40,233 bases of DNA from a virus. Shown here piece by piece: positions 1-6,149 of the stretch; position 1 is the stretch's first letter; every line of letters starts with the position of its first letter. The notes beneath the pieces are model-generated. The model was not told where the DNA came from, ran no database searches, and worked only from the letters and a program-made list of their open reading frames with translations. The translations under genes and the position numbers were made by a program. The stretch is taken from positions 1 through 40,233 of IMG/VR virus record IMGVR_UViG_3300037840_000077. One strand, given 5' to 3'.

Positions 1-213
1 AGAAGGAACGACGAATGGTGGAATCGGGTTGTTGGAAGGATCGTGGTTCGGTACCGCGCTGCACAGCGCACGGTACCTCGGTAAGCGTCCCTAGAGGAAT
101 CACAGAATACAGACGAGGCGGGATTTTGGATAGCCAAGACCATAGACTTTGAGTACCCAAAATCTTAAGTCACGGGTAGTCAAAAGAGGCGGTGAGCTGG
201 TATAGAGGGCGAA
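1..213. other. Left-end intergenic region
   Basis: No convincing gene is visible here. It holds a strong hairpin at 50-77 and a second inverted repeat with 8-bp arms at 122-129 and 157-164 (GATTTTGG/CCAAAATC). The second part is more AT-rich than the surrounding genes. If the molecule is circular, this stretch joins the AT-rich tail at 40086-40233, making about 360 bp of non-coding DNA inside the rightward early block. That is a reasonable place for a promoter or replication signal, but this is inference. Confidence 0.5.
50..77. repeat. Hairpin with GGTACC/GCGCTG arms
   Basis: The arms are GGTACC-GCGCTG and CAGCGC-AC-GGTACC, so they pair over about 11 bp with a 2-nt bulge and a 4-nt loop. 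It is not followed by a T-run, so it does not look like a standard rho-independent terminator. It could be a structural element of a leader or replication region. Confidence 0.5.
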
Positions 214-495
214 ATGGCCGCCTGGCGGTGGAATCGATACGAACAAGACGTGATCCGGGAGCGGCTGCGCATCAAGGCTGGAGCCGCACTACCGCCGCTC
301 GAGCGGACTTGCCTGCCACACGTCTGGTTGCACGGCAAAGAGCACAAGTCCTGCGGCGGTTGCGGCAAGCTGCTCGAGCTCGCTGAGTTCAGGCCCACTG
401 AGTGGACCGCGGATCGCCTCGAAACCCACTGCCAAACCTGCCGGCCAGTGGGCACAAAACGAGACCGCAACTCACCGCGGAAACCAATCCGGTAA
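214..495 (+). CDS. Small zinc-ribbon-like protein
   Basis: This 93-residue protein has a central pair of Cys knuckles: CGGC at about residue 48 and CQTC about 26 residues later, with the spacing element LxEFRP between them. The pattern resembles the short zinc ribbons (CxxC, then SEF, then CxxC) found in many phage HNH and endonuclease-VII-related proteins. No HNH or nuclease residues follow, so it may be a stand-alone DNA- or protein-binding ribbon. The ATG is chosen because GAGGG lies 4 bases upstream (205-209). It is the first gene of the left-arm early block. The family assignment rests only on the motif. Confidence 0.7.
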   Translation: MAAWRWNRYEQDVIRERLRIKAGAALPPLERTCLPHVWLHGKEHKSCGGCGKLLELAEFRPTEWTADRLETHCQTCRPVGTKRDRNSPRKPIR

Positions 496-633
496 GAGCG
501 ACCACAAAGAAATCTTTGTGAGGACTACGGGAAGCGTAGGACAAAGACCGACTTGTATCCTACAGAATCAAAAGCACATACTCCCCACATCGGACAAGGA
601 AACCAATCCTGACCCCGACAACGGAGACACGCA
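496..633. promoter_or_regulatory. Intergenic leader with two hairpins
   Basis: Positions 503-520 form a palindromic hairpin, CACAAAGA-AA-TCTTTGTG. A second inverted repeat, GTAGGA/TCCTAC, lies at 536-541 and 558-563. The next gene begins at 634 with GGAG upstream. Both lie between genes of the same strand, so they may shape the 5' leader or attenuate transcription. Neither has the T-run of a clear terminator. Confidence 0.4.
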
Positions 634-828
634 ATGCGCAAGCCAGCAACCAGGATCACCTACCACAGCTCGAGCGACGAGCACGGCCGGTGCAGTTTCA
701 CCCTCCGCTGGATCGCCAACTACCATCCCGGCCACCCGGACGGCGCGTACCGGCGCGCCGAGCGCGGTCAGTGCTTCTTCGCTGACCCCTTGAAGTACGG
801 CCACGTTCGCCCGGAAGGTGCCCTGTGA
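634..828 (+). CDS. Hypothetical protein, 64 residues
   Basis: A short basic protein rich in aromatic residues, Arg and His (for example RITYHSS near the N-terminus and RWIANYHPGHPDGAYRRAERG in the middle). No family is recognised. The ATG has GGAG 8 bases upstream, and the TGA overlaps the GTG of the next gene (GTGA), so the two are probably translationally coupled. The compact basic composition would fit a nucleic-acid-binding accessory protein, but there is no specific motif. Confidence 0.6.
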   Translation: MRKPATRITYHSSSDEHGRCSFTLRWIANYHPGHPDGAYRRAERGQCFFADPLKYGHVRPEGAL

Positions 829-1049
829 ACACGCGCCCCAACCCCTTCCTGACCGATCCCCACTTGCTGGCCCTCTGGCGGGCTTCCCTGCGCCTCCTTG
901 AGCGCACCATGGCTACGGGTGCGGTGCTGGTAGTTCTCGCCTCTGCGGCCCTGCCAGCGCCCGCGGCGGCCTCCTCCAAGCACTTCCGGATTCCCAAGCC
1001 TCGCCCCATCCATCTCCCCAAGCCGCCGCATGTCCGGGTGCCGCGATGA
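825..1049 (+). CDS. Small secreted or membrane-anchored Pro-rich protein
   Basis: This 74-residue protein starts at a GTG that overlaps the previous stop. A hydrophobic stretch at about residues 29-48 (ATGAVLVVLASAALPAPAAA) follows basic residues and ends in an Ala-x-Ala-like site, as in a signal peptide or single membrane span. The remaining C-terminus is short, basic and Pro-rich (KPRPIHLPKPP). It could be exported or membrane-bound with a basic tail. The ATGA overlap with the next gene supports translation. No family is recognised. Confidence 0.55.
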   Translation: MNTRPNPFLTDPHLLALWRASLRLLERTMATGAVLVVLASAALPAPAAASSKHFRIPKPRPIHLPKPPHVRVPR

Positions 1050-1240
1050 GCTACGTTCTCGCCATCACCACCGGCAGCTTTCGGTTCTACCGCAAGGCAA
1101 ACGGGACGAATGTCTACGAACCGAAAGACGCAGAGACCTTCCCCACGCTCGAGGCAGCACAGGCCGCAGCGCTCACCGCCGGCGCCACCAAAGCACGCGG
1201 TTTCAGTGACAGCTACTGGGCTGTCAAGGTGCCGCAATGA
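1046..1240 (+). CDS. Hypothetical protein, 64 residues
   Basis: A small soluble protein beginning MSYVLAITTGSFRFYRKANG, with an Ala-rich helix (LEAAQAAALTAGA) followed by a strand-like end (SYWAVKV). The beta-helix-beta order suggests a tiny alpha/beta fold. No family is recognised. Start and stop overlap both neighbours (ATGA at 1046 and ATGA at 1237), so it sits in a tight translational cascade. Confidence 0.55.
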   Translation: MSYVLAITTGSFRFYRKANGTNVYEPKDAETFPTLEAAQAAALTAGATKARGFSDSYWAVKVPQ

Positions 1241-1806
1241 GGCGTCCGACTGTCACCGTCGAGACCGTGCTGTCGTGGAAGCCTTGCAGCCGCTACAACA
1301 AGGCAAAGCTGGTGAAGCTTCTCGGCAAGCGCAAGGCGTTCACACTGCGGGCTGTCCTCGATGCCCCCATTTCGCAGGATGATGTGCTGTGGGCTGTCTT
1401 GCGTGAAAAGGCATGGCTGACCGATGCTGAGCTGCGGCTCTTCGCCTGCGACTGCGCCAGCCGAGCACTGAAGCGCACCGCTAAGGCAACCGGCAAGCCA
1501 TCCGATCCGCGATCCCTCGAAGCGGTCAAGGTGGCGCGTCGCTTCGCTCGTGGCCGTGCAACCATTCAAGAACTCAATGCGGCCAGGGATGCGGCCTGGG
1601 CGGCCAGGGCTGCGGCCTGGGATGAGGCCTGGGATGCGGCCTGGGCTGCGGCCGGGGCTGCGGCCTGGGCGGCCAGGGCTGCGGCCTGGGATGCGGCCAG
1701 GGCTGCGGCCGGGGATGCGGCCAGGGATGCGGCCTGGGCGGCCAGGGATGCGGCCTGGGATGCGGAACGCAAATCCCAAATCCGTTACCTTCGGAGGATC
1801 GCGTGA
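1237..1806 (+). CDS. Imm-5-like putative immunity protein with Ala-rich repeat helix
   Basis: The 189-residue protein has an N-terminal region (about residues 10-110) with the pattern SWKPCSRYN, LLGKRKAFTLRAVLDAP, LWAVLREKAWL and LRLFACDCASRAL. I recognise this from proteins annotated as Imm-5-like or putative immunity proteins, which are common in phages and bacteria. Residues about 114-175 are a tandem tetrapeptide array ([A/D/N]-A-A-[W/R/G]) predicted to be one long helix. Family knowledge says such proteins often carry variable repeats of this kind, but the molecular role is not established. The ATG overlaps the previous stop. Confidence 0.7.
   Translation: MRRPTVTVETVLSWKPCSRYNKAKLVKLLGKRKAFTLRAVLDAPISQDDVLWAVLREKAWLTDAELRLFACDCASRALKRTAKATGKPSDPRSLEAVKVARRFARGRATIQELNAARDAAWAARAAAWDEAWDAAWAAAGAAAWAARAAAWDAARAAAGDAARDAAWAARDAAWDAERKSQIRYLRRIA
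1576..1758 (+). repeat. 12-bp coding repeat array (copy 1)
   Basis: Tandem units of G[A/C]T-GCG-GCC-[T/A/G]GG encode [D/A]AA[W/R/G]. I count about 16 units, three of which are shortened to 9 bp (GCG-GCC-AGG, always after a TGG codon). Single exceptions are AAT in the first unit and GAG in the fifth. The two middle Ala codons are otherwise always GCG-GCC. The same unit makes the array at 3298-3573. Confidence 0.95.
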
Positions 1807-2159
1807 TGTGTGACCGAGACTACAAGCTGCCCCCAGACGATACCGAAATGCTGGCCAAGCGCATCCGCTCGCTCGAGCGCCATTGCGAGGAGCTGGACCG
1901 CGATCTCCGCCTGGCAGAAGCCAACATCGAGCAGCTACTACGGCCAGTGCCCGGAGGGTGGGTGAGCGTGACAGAGCTACCATGGTCGCCCACTTCCCTT
2001 GTGGACAGACTGTGGCGCGGACGCTCGCATCACTATGCCAACTGCGAAATCTGCGGTCAGGCCACTGCTGGTAGCCGCCACTGCGGTCCCTGCGCCTCGT
2101 GGAACGTCGAGACTCAGAACCGCCTGCGGGGCCTGGACGTGAATGGAGAGCCGGTTTGA
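1806..2159 (+). CDS. Coiled-coil protein with C-terminal zinc knuckle
   Basis: About 117 residues. The N-terminal third is a charged heptad-rich helix (MLAKRIRSLERHCEELDRDLRLAEANIEQLL). The C-terminal part has CEIC and, 13 residues on, CGPC, a probable zinc site. Function is unknown; the layout suggests a dimeric nucleic-acid- or protein-binding adaptor. GGAGG lies at 1793-1797. The ATG at 1806 (spacing 8, sharing one base with the previous stop) is preferred, but a GTG at 1803 is also possible. Confidence 0.65.
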   Translation: MCDRDYKLPPDDTEMLAKRIRSLERHCEELDRDLRLAEANIEQLLRPVPGGWVSVTELPWSPTSLVDRLWRGRSHHYANCEICGQATAGSRHCGPCASWNVETQNRLRGLDVNGEPV

Positions 2160-2254
2160 TCCGCCAATACCCCCGTACCTCTCTCGCTATCCTCGGCCTT
2201 GCCTGCGTCCTCGCAGGCTTGGTCGGGGTGGCCTTTCTACTCTTCGGAGACTGA
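2156..2254 (+). CDS. Tiny single-span membrane protein (TTG start)
   Basis: A 32-codon frame begins at TTG 2156, overlapping the previous TGA, and ends 3 bp before the next ATG. It starts M-I-R-Q-Y-P-R-T-S and then has an unbroken hydrophobic segment (AILGLACVLAGLVGVAFLLF) ending in Gly-Asp. Basic N-terminus, one 20-residue span and a tiny acidic end are typical of small phage membrane proteins. It fills the otherwise empty gap between two genes, and the stop-start overlap supports translation. Function is unknown; interaction with a host membrane protein is only a guess. Confidence 0.5.
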   Translation: MIRQYPRTSLAILGLACVLAGLVGVAFLLFGD

Positions 2255-2257
2255 GCC

Positions 2258-2650
2258 ATGGGTTGCGACATTCACGTCTGTCTTGAGTACAAGGATGTTG
2301 GGAATGGCTGGAATATTTGCTTGGCCACCATCATGCACCTGCCGCGCTGGTATGCGCTCTTCGGCGCCATGGGGAACCACCACCGCAGCAACGTACAGCC
2401 CGTATTTACGCCTCGTGGATTGCCGGCTGACATGGACTACTGGACAAAGGTAGCGGCAGAAGAAGAAGGCATCGACGGACACACGCATTCTTGGCTCTCA
2501 ACCGAAGAGCTTGCCGAAGCCCTTGGCCGCGCCTGTGACGGAGGTAATGAGGACTACAAAAGCCCTGACTCCGAATGCCTCCTAGCCGCCATGCGCAAGC
2601 TCGATGAATTGGGCCATCCTGCCCGCATCGTCTATTGGTTCGACAACTAA
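2258..2650 (+). CDS. Conserved MGCDIH-family phage protein
   Basis: This 130-residue protein starts MGCDIHVCLEYKD, a start seen in a widespread family of uncharacterised phage and prophage proteins. Other shared features are a central WYALFGAMGN segment, an RGLPADM segment and DGHTHSWLSTEELAEAL. The conserved Cys3, Asp4 and His6 near the start, with the His pair in GHTHSW, could form a metal or catalytic site, but no activity is known to me. GGAG lies upstream of the ATG at 2246-2249. The role in the early block is unknown. Confidence 0.75.
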   Translation: MGCDIHVCLEYKDVGNGWNICLATIMHLPRWYALFGAMGNHHRSNVQPVFTPRGLPADMDYWTKVAAEEEGIDGHTHSWLSTEELAEALGRACDGGNEDYKSPDSECLLAAMRKLDELGHPARIVYWFDN

Positions 2651-2702
2651 GTTAGCCGTGCGCAGCGTTCTAGTGGGGCGACTCATGGGGCCGGACGCTA
2701 AC
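2651..2702. repeat. Inverted repeat after the MGCDIH gene
   Basis: GTTAGC at 2651-2656 pairs with GCTAAC at 2697-2702 around a 40-nt loop. The rest of the 173-bp gap to 2824 shows no convincing gene. The gap ends in a good ribosome site (AAAGGAGA) for the next gene. Confidence 0.3.
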
Positions 2703-2823
2703 TGTAGCAGGTGGCAGGGAGCACAGAGCCGGTCGATAGGCGCCAGTCCTCCCAACCCATTGGAGCGCTGCGCAGGACTCATTTCACTGATGGCCAAGCC
2801 AATGGCCTTGAAAGGAGACTGAA

Positions 2824-3663
2824 GTGAACCTGAAAGAGCTACTTAAGGAGTACGGCGACAAGGCACTCCCTCCCGAGTACATCGAGGACGTGCCACTCAC
2901 GCATGGCAAGCACGGATCGAGGGCGAAGGGGATGTGTGCGCTGGAGCTCGCCGCATGGATTGCCGGCCGGCCGCATTCCGACCATCCGCCGTGCGTGTCG
3001 CCAGTCCTCACCAACTTCGGAATCAGTTGGAATGATGCGCTCAAGACCGATGAAGAGCGCAATCGGCTGATCCGGCCCGTTCTGCCGAAGTTCATCGGCA
3101 CGGCTGACGACGGGCAAGACAAGGCGCGGGGCTGGCTGGCAATGGACTGGCTGATCCGCGAATTCACTCCCACTTTCCTTGAGTTGCACGTTCCGCTCCG
3201 CGACCGCGCCAAAGCACTCCGCGAACTCTCCCCGGTCGGTACGCATGCAGCACTGAAGGCTGCACAAACAGTGTTGAACGTAGCGCGCACCGAAGCGGCT
3301 GCGGCCGGGGCTGCGGCCTGGGCTGCGGCCAGGGCTGCGGCCAGGGCTGCGGCCGGGGATGCGGCCTGGGCTGCGGCCAGGGCTGCGGCCGGGGATGCGG
3401 CCTGGAATGCGGCCGGGGATGCGGCCGGGGATGCGGCCTGGGATGCGGCCGGGGATGCGGCCTGGGATGCGGCCAGGGCTGCGGCCAGGGCTGCGGCCGG
3501 GGATGCGGCCTGGGATGCGGCCTGGGATGCGGCCTGGGCTGCGTCCTGGGCTGCGGCCTGGGCTGCGGCCAGGGACTTTCTCAGGCCCACGGTTGAGAAG
3601 CTGCAACTGTCGGCACAACAACTCCTGATCCGCATGGCGGACGCTGGAAGGGAGAAAGCGTGA
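2824..3663 (+). CDS. Phage protein with long Ala-rich repeat helix
   Basis: 279 residues in three parts. Residues 1-157 are a globular domain with [44 protein letters not shown] and [13 protein letters not shown] recall similar domains in actinobacterial and phage proteins of unknown role. Residues about 159-250 are 23 tetrapeptide repeats. The last 29 residues ([25 protein letters not shown]) form an amphipathic helix. The GTG start follows AAAGGAGA with good spacing, and the stop overlaps the next GTG. The repeat type is shared with the gene at 1237, though the globular domains differ. Possibly defence-related by analogy with that gene; this is inference. Confidence 0.65.
   Translation: MNLKELLKEYGDKALPPEYIEDVPLTHGKHGSRAKGMCALELAAWIAGRPHSDHPPCVSPVLTNFGISWNDALKTDEERNRLIRPVLPKFIGTADDGQDKARGWLAMDWLIREFTPTFLELHVPLRDRAKALRELSPVGTHAALKAAQTVLNVARTEAAAAGAAAWAAARAAARAAAGDAAWAAARAAAGDAAWNAAGDAAGDAAWDAAGDAAWDAARAAARAAAGDAAWDAAWDAAWAASWAAAWAAARDFLRPTVEKLQLSAQQLLIRMADAGREKA
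3298..3573 (+). repeat. 12-bp coding repeat array (copy 2, 23 units)
   Basis: Twenty-three uninterrupted 12-bp units, G[A/C]T-GCG-GCC-[T/A/G]GG. Variation is almost confined to base 2 (Asp or Ala) and base 10 (Trp, Arg or Gly). The only exceptions are one AAT (unit 10) and one GCG-TCC (unit 21). The array is open in several other frames and on the other strand, giving MRPG- and GRIPG-type translations that are shadows. Confidence 0.97.
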
Positions 3664-4316
3664 GTACCATCGCAGAGGTAAAGCAGCTACCAGTCGGAAT
3701 GCCTGTTGTGGGGCTCAAGGTGCGCGTGTCTGCGGTCGGAGACACCAAGTCCGGCACCAACAAACAGGGCAAGCCCTATTCCCTGTGCCGGCTGAGCCTT
3801 CAGGACTCGACGGGCCGGATGGAGGCCACCTGGTGGGAGCCCATTCCGGGCCTCACGCCGGGAACGGAAGTCGAGATCAGCGCCCGCAACAACGGCAAGG
3901 GACTCGCCGGCGCCAAGGCAACCGAGTACCAGGGCAACCGCGAGCTCGAAATCCGGGGAGATCACCTGACCATGCCATTCCCCGCAGGCGTCAATCCTGC
4001 GAGCCCATCCCCGATGCCTACCGGGACTATGGCCCCGGCACCGATCGCGACTCCTGCGCCCGCTCAGGGCCATTTCCAGGGCAATCCAGGCGCTCCCACG
4101 GCCGACGCCTGCCTCGCCTTGATGAAGTACGCCCATGATCGCCTGTCCCGTTACATCACTCTCGCCAATCCCGAGGTGCCAGACGAGACGGCCATTGGCC
4201 CGATGATCTCGACGCTGGTCCTTGCATACAGCAATGGCAAGCTCCGGTTTGATCCTGCCGCCGTGGCCCTCCGCGAGCCGGGCGACGATGAAGATTACTT
4301 CCCGGACGTGCCATGA
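3660..4316 (+). CDS. SSB-like OB-fold protein with acidic C-terminal tail
   Basis: 218 residues. Residues about 10-105 look like an OB fold of the nucleic-acid-binding type: VVGLKVRVSAVGDTKSGTNKQG, then YSLCRLSLQDSTGRMEATWWEP, then TPGTEVEISARNNG and ELEIRGDHLTM. A Pro/Ala-rich linker (about 108-140) leads to a helical segment and then an acidic tip, GDDEDYFPDVP. Bacterial and phage single-stranded-DNA-binding proteins often carry such an acidic tip with hydrophobic residues, used to recruit partners. A role in protecting ssDNA during phage replication or recombination is therefore likely, and the exonuclease gene lies nearby. GTG start overlaps the previous stop. Confidence 0.65.
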   Translation: MSTIAEVKQLPVGMPVVGLKVRVSAVGDTKSGTNKQGKPYSLCRLSLQDSTGRMEATWWEPIPGLTPGTEVEISARNNGKGLAGAKATEYQGNRELEIRGDHLTMPFPAGVNPASPSPMPTGTMAPAPIATPAPAQGHFQGNPGAPTADACLALMKYAHDRLSRYITLANPEVPDETAIGPMISTLVLAYSNGKLRFDPAAVALREPGDDEDYFPDVP

Positions 4317-5209
4317 AGATCTTCCCGCAAGACCCGCAGGAGCCGGTCGAATCCGGCGTGCGCGGAGGGGAGTCGCAGAGCGCCGAGACGGGAGGGGGCG
4401 AGACGCTGGAGGATGGACTCGTCGGCCTCGCCTACAACCTCATGCGCCCATCGGTGCCTCACGGGACTTGGCAGGACTTCAAGGCTCTCGCCGCCGAGGC
4501 CCAAGCCGCCGCCGAGGAGCGCGACGTGCTGCGGAAGCGAGTGGCGGAATGCGAGGCAGCGGTCTATGAACTTTTGGATGCGCTGGAACCGGACCCGGAC
4601 GGTGAGCCGTACTGTTGGATTCTCGACCGGGACCCGGCGTTGTTGAATGCTCAGAAGCTAACCGCAGCATCAACCCAAGGAGAAGCAAATGCCAAACCTG
4701 GACCTGGACAAGATCTACAGCTACCACATGCCGACGCCGGACACGACCCCGATGTACGTGCACATTCGGGAAGCGGGCCGAGCTTTGGCGGAGACGGTGA
4801 TCGCGCAGTGCCCGGACAGCCGGGAGCGGTCGCTGGCCTTGACGAAGATCGAGGAAGCAGTGATGTGGGCGAATGCATCCGTGGCGAGGAATCAACCGGC
4901 ATGAGCCACTGGATTGTTAGCACCCCGGAGTATGGTGTGACTGTTCCGATACTGGATGACGGTACAGGCCCCATCGAATATTACTCCGACTCGATATGCG
5001 TGGAGGCTCCCAACAAAAGGGCAGCGCGGGTGGAGGGTGTGCGCAAGCTGCGATCCCTCTTTCCGAAGGGATGGCTTTCGGACCATTCAGCCAATCCGTT
5101 TGTGGGGCTGTCAGTCGAGAGCGCCCTCTGCCCTCACGGTGTTCTGGTGTGTGAGTGTTCACAGGCGGACTATTGCGAAGAATGCGAGAAGGAGCATCAA
5201 AAGCCATGA
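4313..5209 (+). CDS. Coiled-coil protein in a long frame that reads through a nested gene
   Basis: As sequenced, this frame (298 residues) has no stop until 5209. Residues 1-125 look genuine: GGES motif, then an Ala/Glu coiled coil (FKALAAEAQAAAEERDVLRKRVAECEAAVYELLDAL) ending near LLNAQKL. Residues about 126-195 are low-complexity Gly/Asp/Pro sequence lying opposite the out-of-frame Acb2-like gene at 4689-4904. From residue 197 the frame becomes the separate gene starting at 4901. The first gene may have lost its stop by a small indel, or the stretch may really be fused. The coiled coil is paralogous to one at 6146-6949. The ATG overlaps the previous stop (ATGA). Confidence 0.5.
   Translation: MKIFPQDPQEPVESGVRGGESQSAETGGGETLEDGLVGLAYNLMRPSVPHGTWQDFKALAAEAQAAAEERDVLRKRVAECEAAVYELLDALEPDPDGEPYCWILDRDPALLNAQKLTAASTQGEANAKPGPGQDLQLPHADAGHDPDVRAHSGSGPSFGGDGDRAVPGQPGAVAGLDEDRGSSDVGECIRGEESTGMSHWIVSTPEYGVTVPILDDGTGPIEYYSDSICVEAPNKRAARVEGVRKLRSLFPKGWLSDHSANPFVGLSVESALCPHGVLVCECSQADYCEECEKEHQKP
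4689..4904 (+). CDS. acb2: Acb2/Tad1-hairpin-type cyclic-nucleotide sponge (anti-CBASS)
   Basis: 71 residues with the hallmark pattern of the Acb2/Tad1 hairpin family: N-terminal YSYHMPTPD, middle IREAGRALAETVIAQCPDSRE and C-terminal RSLALTKIEEAVMWANASVAR. Acb2 proteins of Pseudomonas phage PaMx33 and phage T4 (Vs.4) assemble into hexamers that bind cyclic di- and trinucleotides and so block CBASS signalling. Tyr12 and Arg67 lie where I recall binding residues in PaMx33 Acb2. A strong ribosome site (AAGGAG at 4677-4682, spacing 6) precedes the ATG, and the TGA overlaps the ATG of the next gene. It lies out of frame inside the longer frame 4313-5209. Confidence 0.85.
   Translation: MPNLDLDKIYSYHMPTPDTTPMYVHIREAGRALAETVIAQCPDSRERSLALTKIEEAVMWANASVARNQPA
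4901..5209 (+). CDS. Small phage protein with Cys-rich C-terminus
   Basis: A 102-residue protein if started at ATG 4901, which overlaps the stop of the Acb2-like gene (ATGA). The N-terminal half (TPEYGVTVPILDDGTGPIEY, then VEAPNKRAARVEGVRKLR) is like conserved phage proteins of unknown role that deal with a record ending in a Cys cluster. The C-terminal 30 residues have CPHG, CECS and CEEC, a probable zinc site. The same reading frame is also the end of the 4313 frame. I think an independent start is more likely because of the overlap pattern and the sharp change of composition upstream. Confidence 0.65.
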   Translation: MSHWIVSTPEYGVTVPILDDGTGPIEYYSDSICVEAPNKRAARVEGVRKLRSLFPKGWLSDHSANPFVGLSVESALCPHGVLVCECSQADYCEECEKEHQKP

Positions 5210-5931
5210 AGATCCTCCAAACCGAGGGATACCCTCCGGCCCTGCTGGCCTCGATGCTCCAGAAGAGCCGCGAGCCTCACGAGGACGAAAGGCGCCTGTC
5301 CTGCACTCAGCTCATCGACTCTCCGCGCCTGCGGCTCCTCTACCGCCAGCACTACGCAGAGATCGAGCAGACCGCCGACGAGCTCCTGTGGGCGTTCTTC
5401 GGCACCATCGGGCATTCGGTCCTCGAGGGCGCCACGGTGGACGGCACAACCGAAGTGGACCTGTCCGCTCAGATCGGCGGCTGGACCCTCTCAGGGCGCT
5501 CTGACCTCATCGACAACGACGGCATCCTCTGGGACTACAAGACCACGAGCGTCTATGCCACGAAGGACGGCATCAAGCCTGCCTGGGTGGAACAGCTCAA
5601 CATCTACGCATGGCTGTTCAAGGGCGTTGCCAGTATCACCGGCCTGCGAATCGTCGCCATCCATCGCGACTGGACGCAGCGGGAAAAGCGGAAGTGCGCT
5701 GCGTGGTATCCCAAGCCTGTGACCACCTATGAGGTGCCGCTGTGGCCCCTTCACCAGACGGAGGCATTCATCAGGGAGAAGCTACTGCTGCACGAGGCCG
5801 CGGTGGCCGCCCAGAAGGCCGGTAAGCGCCTACCGCTCTGCACCCCTGCCGAGACATGGGACGGCAAGCGATGTGCCTCCTACTGCCCGTGTAGGGCGTT
5901 CTGTGACCAACGGAATGGAGGGAAGTCATGA
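5206..5931 (+). CDS. Cas4/RecB-like PD-(D/E)XK exonuclease with Fe-S-type cysteines
   Basis: 241 residues. The RecB-type nuclease core is visible: His70 in GTIGHSVLEGA, Asp100 in GRSDLID, Asp110-Tyr-Lys112 in WDYKTTS, and the QxxxY motif Gln130-Tyr134 in EQLNIYAW. Cys33 in the N-terminal helix and a C-terminal cluster (Cys212, Cys223, Cys227, Cys229, Cys233) match the Cas4/AddB arrangement that holds a [4Fe-4S] cluster. A 5'-3' or ssDNA exonuclease used for phage recombination or replication is the likely job. The SSB-like and resolvase-like genes nearby support this. The ATG overlaps the upstream stop (ATGA). Confidence 0.85.
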   Translation: MKILQTEGYPPALLASMLQKSREPHEDERRLSCTQLIDSPRLRLLYRQHYAEIEQTADELLWAFFGTIGHSVLEGATVDGTTEVDLSAQIGGWTLSGRSDLIDNDGILWDYKTTSVYATKDGIKPAWVEQLNIYAWLFKGVASITGLRIVAIHRDWTQREKRKCAAWYPKPVTTYEVPLWPLHQTEAFIREKLLLHEAAVAAQKAGKRLPLCTPAETWDGKRCASYCPCRAFCDQRNGGKS

Positions 5932-6149
5932 GAACGCCTCGCGGCTCCTACCTCGCGGATTCCCTGCGTAATCCCCTGCCAGAGCCTCTGTGGGCTCCTT
6001 GGATGGTTGGGCAAGGGGGAATGCCTGCCTCCTCGCCCTACGCCTCTCTAGCAGCCTGCCAGGCCTGCGGACGGACCTACCAGCTCGGAGCCTCGCGTGA
6101 TCCGATCTGCCACACCTGTATCACCAATCGCATGGAGAGCCTGCCATGA
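5928..6149 (+). CDS. Small zinc-ribbon-like protein
   Basis: 73 residues. The N-terminal 45 are Pro/Gly/Ser-rich and probably flexible. The C-terminal part has CQACGRTY and, 14 residues after the second Cys, CHTC, a two-knuckle zinc site. It follows the exonuclease directly with ATGA overlap, so an accessory DNA-binding role is possible. No family is recognised. Confidence 0.6.
   Translation: MRTPRGSYLADSLRNPLPEPLWAPWMVGQGGMPASSPYASLAACQACGRTYQLGASRDPICHTCITNRMESLP

Noticed and set aside
120-190. Possible tRNA-like folding at the left end
   Set aside because: The inverted repeat is present, but no cloverleaf with acceptor, D and T arms could be drawn.
1550-1813. Open frames of MRPG- and GRIPG-type repeats over the 12-bp arrays (also near 3359-3628 and on the minus strand)
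   Set aside because: The 12-bp unit has no stop codon in several frames, so these are shadows. The [A/D]AA[W/R/G] frame is the one with a normal N-terminal domain, ribosome site and overlaps.
2604-2822. A 72-codon frame after the MGCDIH gene
   Set aside because: It overlaps that gene by 46 bp, lacks a good ribosome site, and its composition is unconvincing. The gap is better read as non-coding.
3298-3573. Arrays considered as CRISPR or a diversity-generating retroelement target
   Set aside because: Units are contiguous with no spacers, and no cas or reverse-transcriptase gene is present. They are coding repeats.
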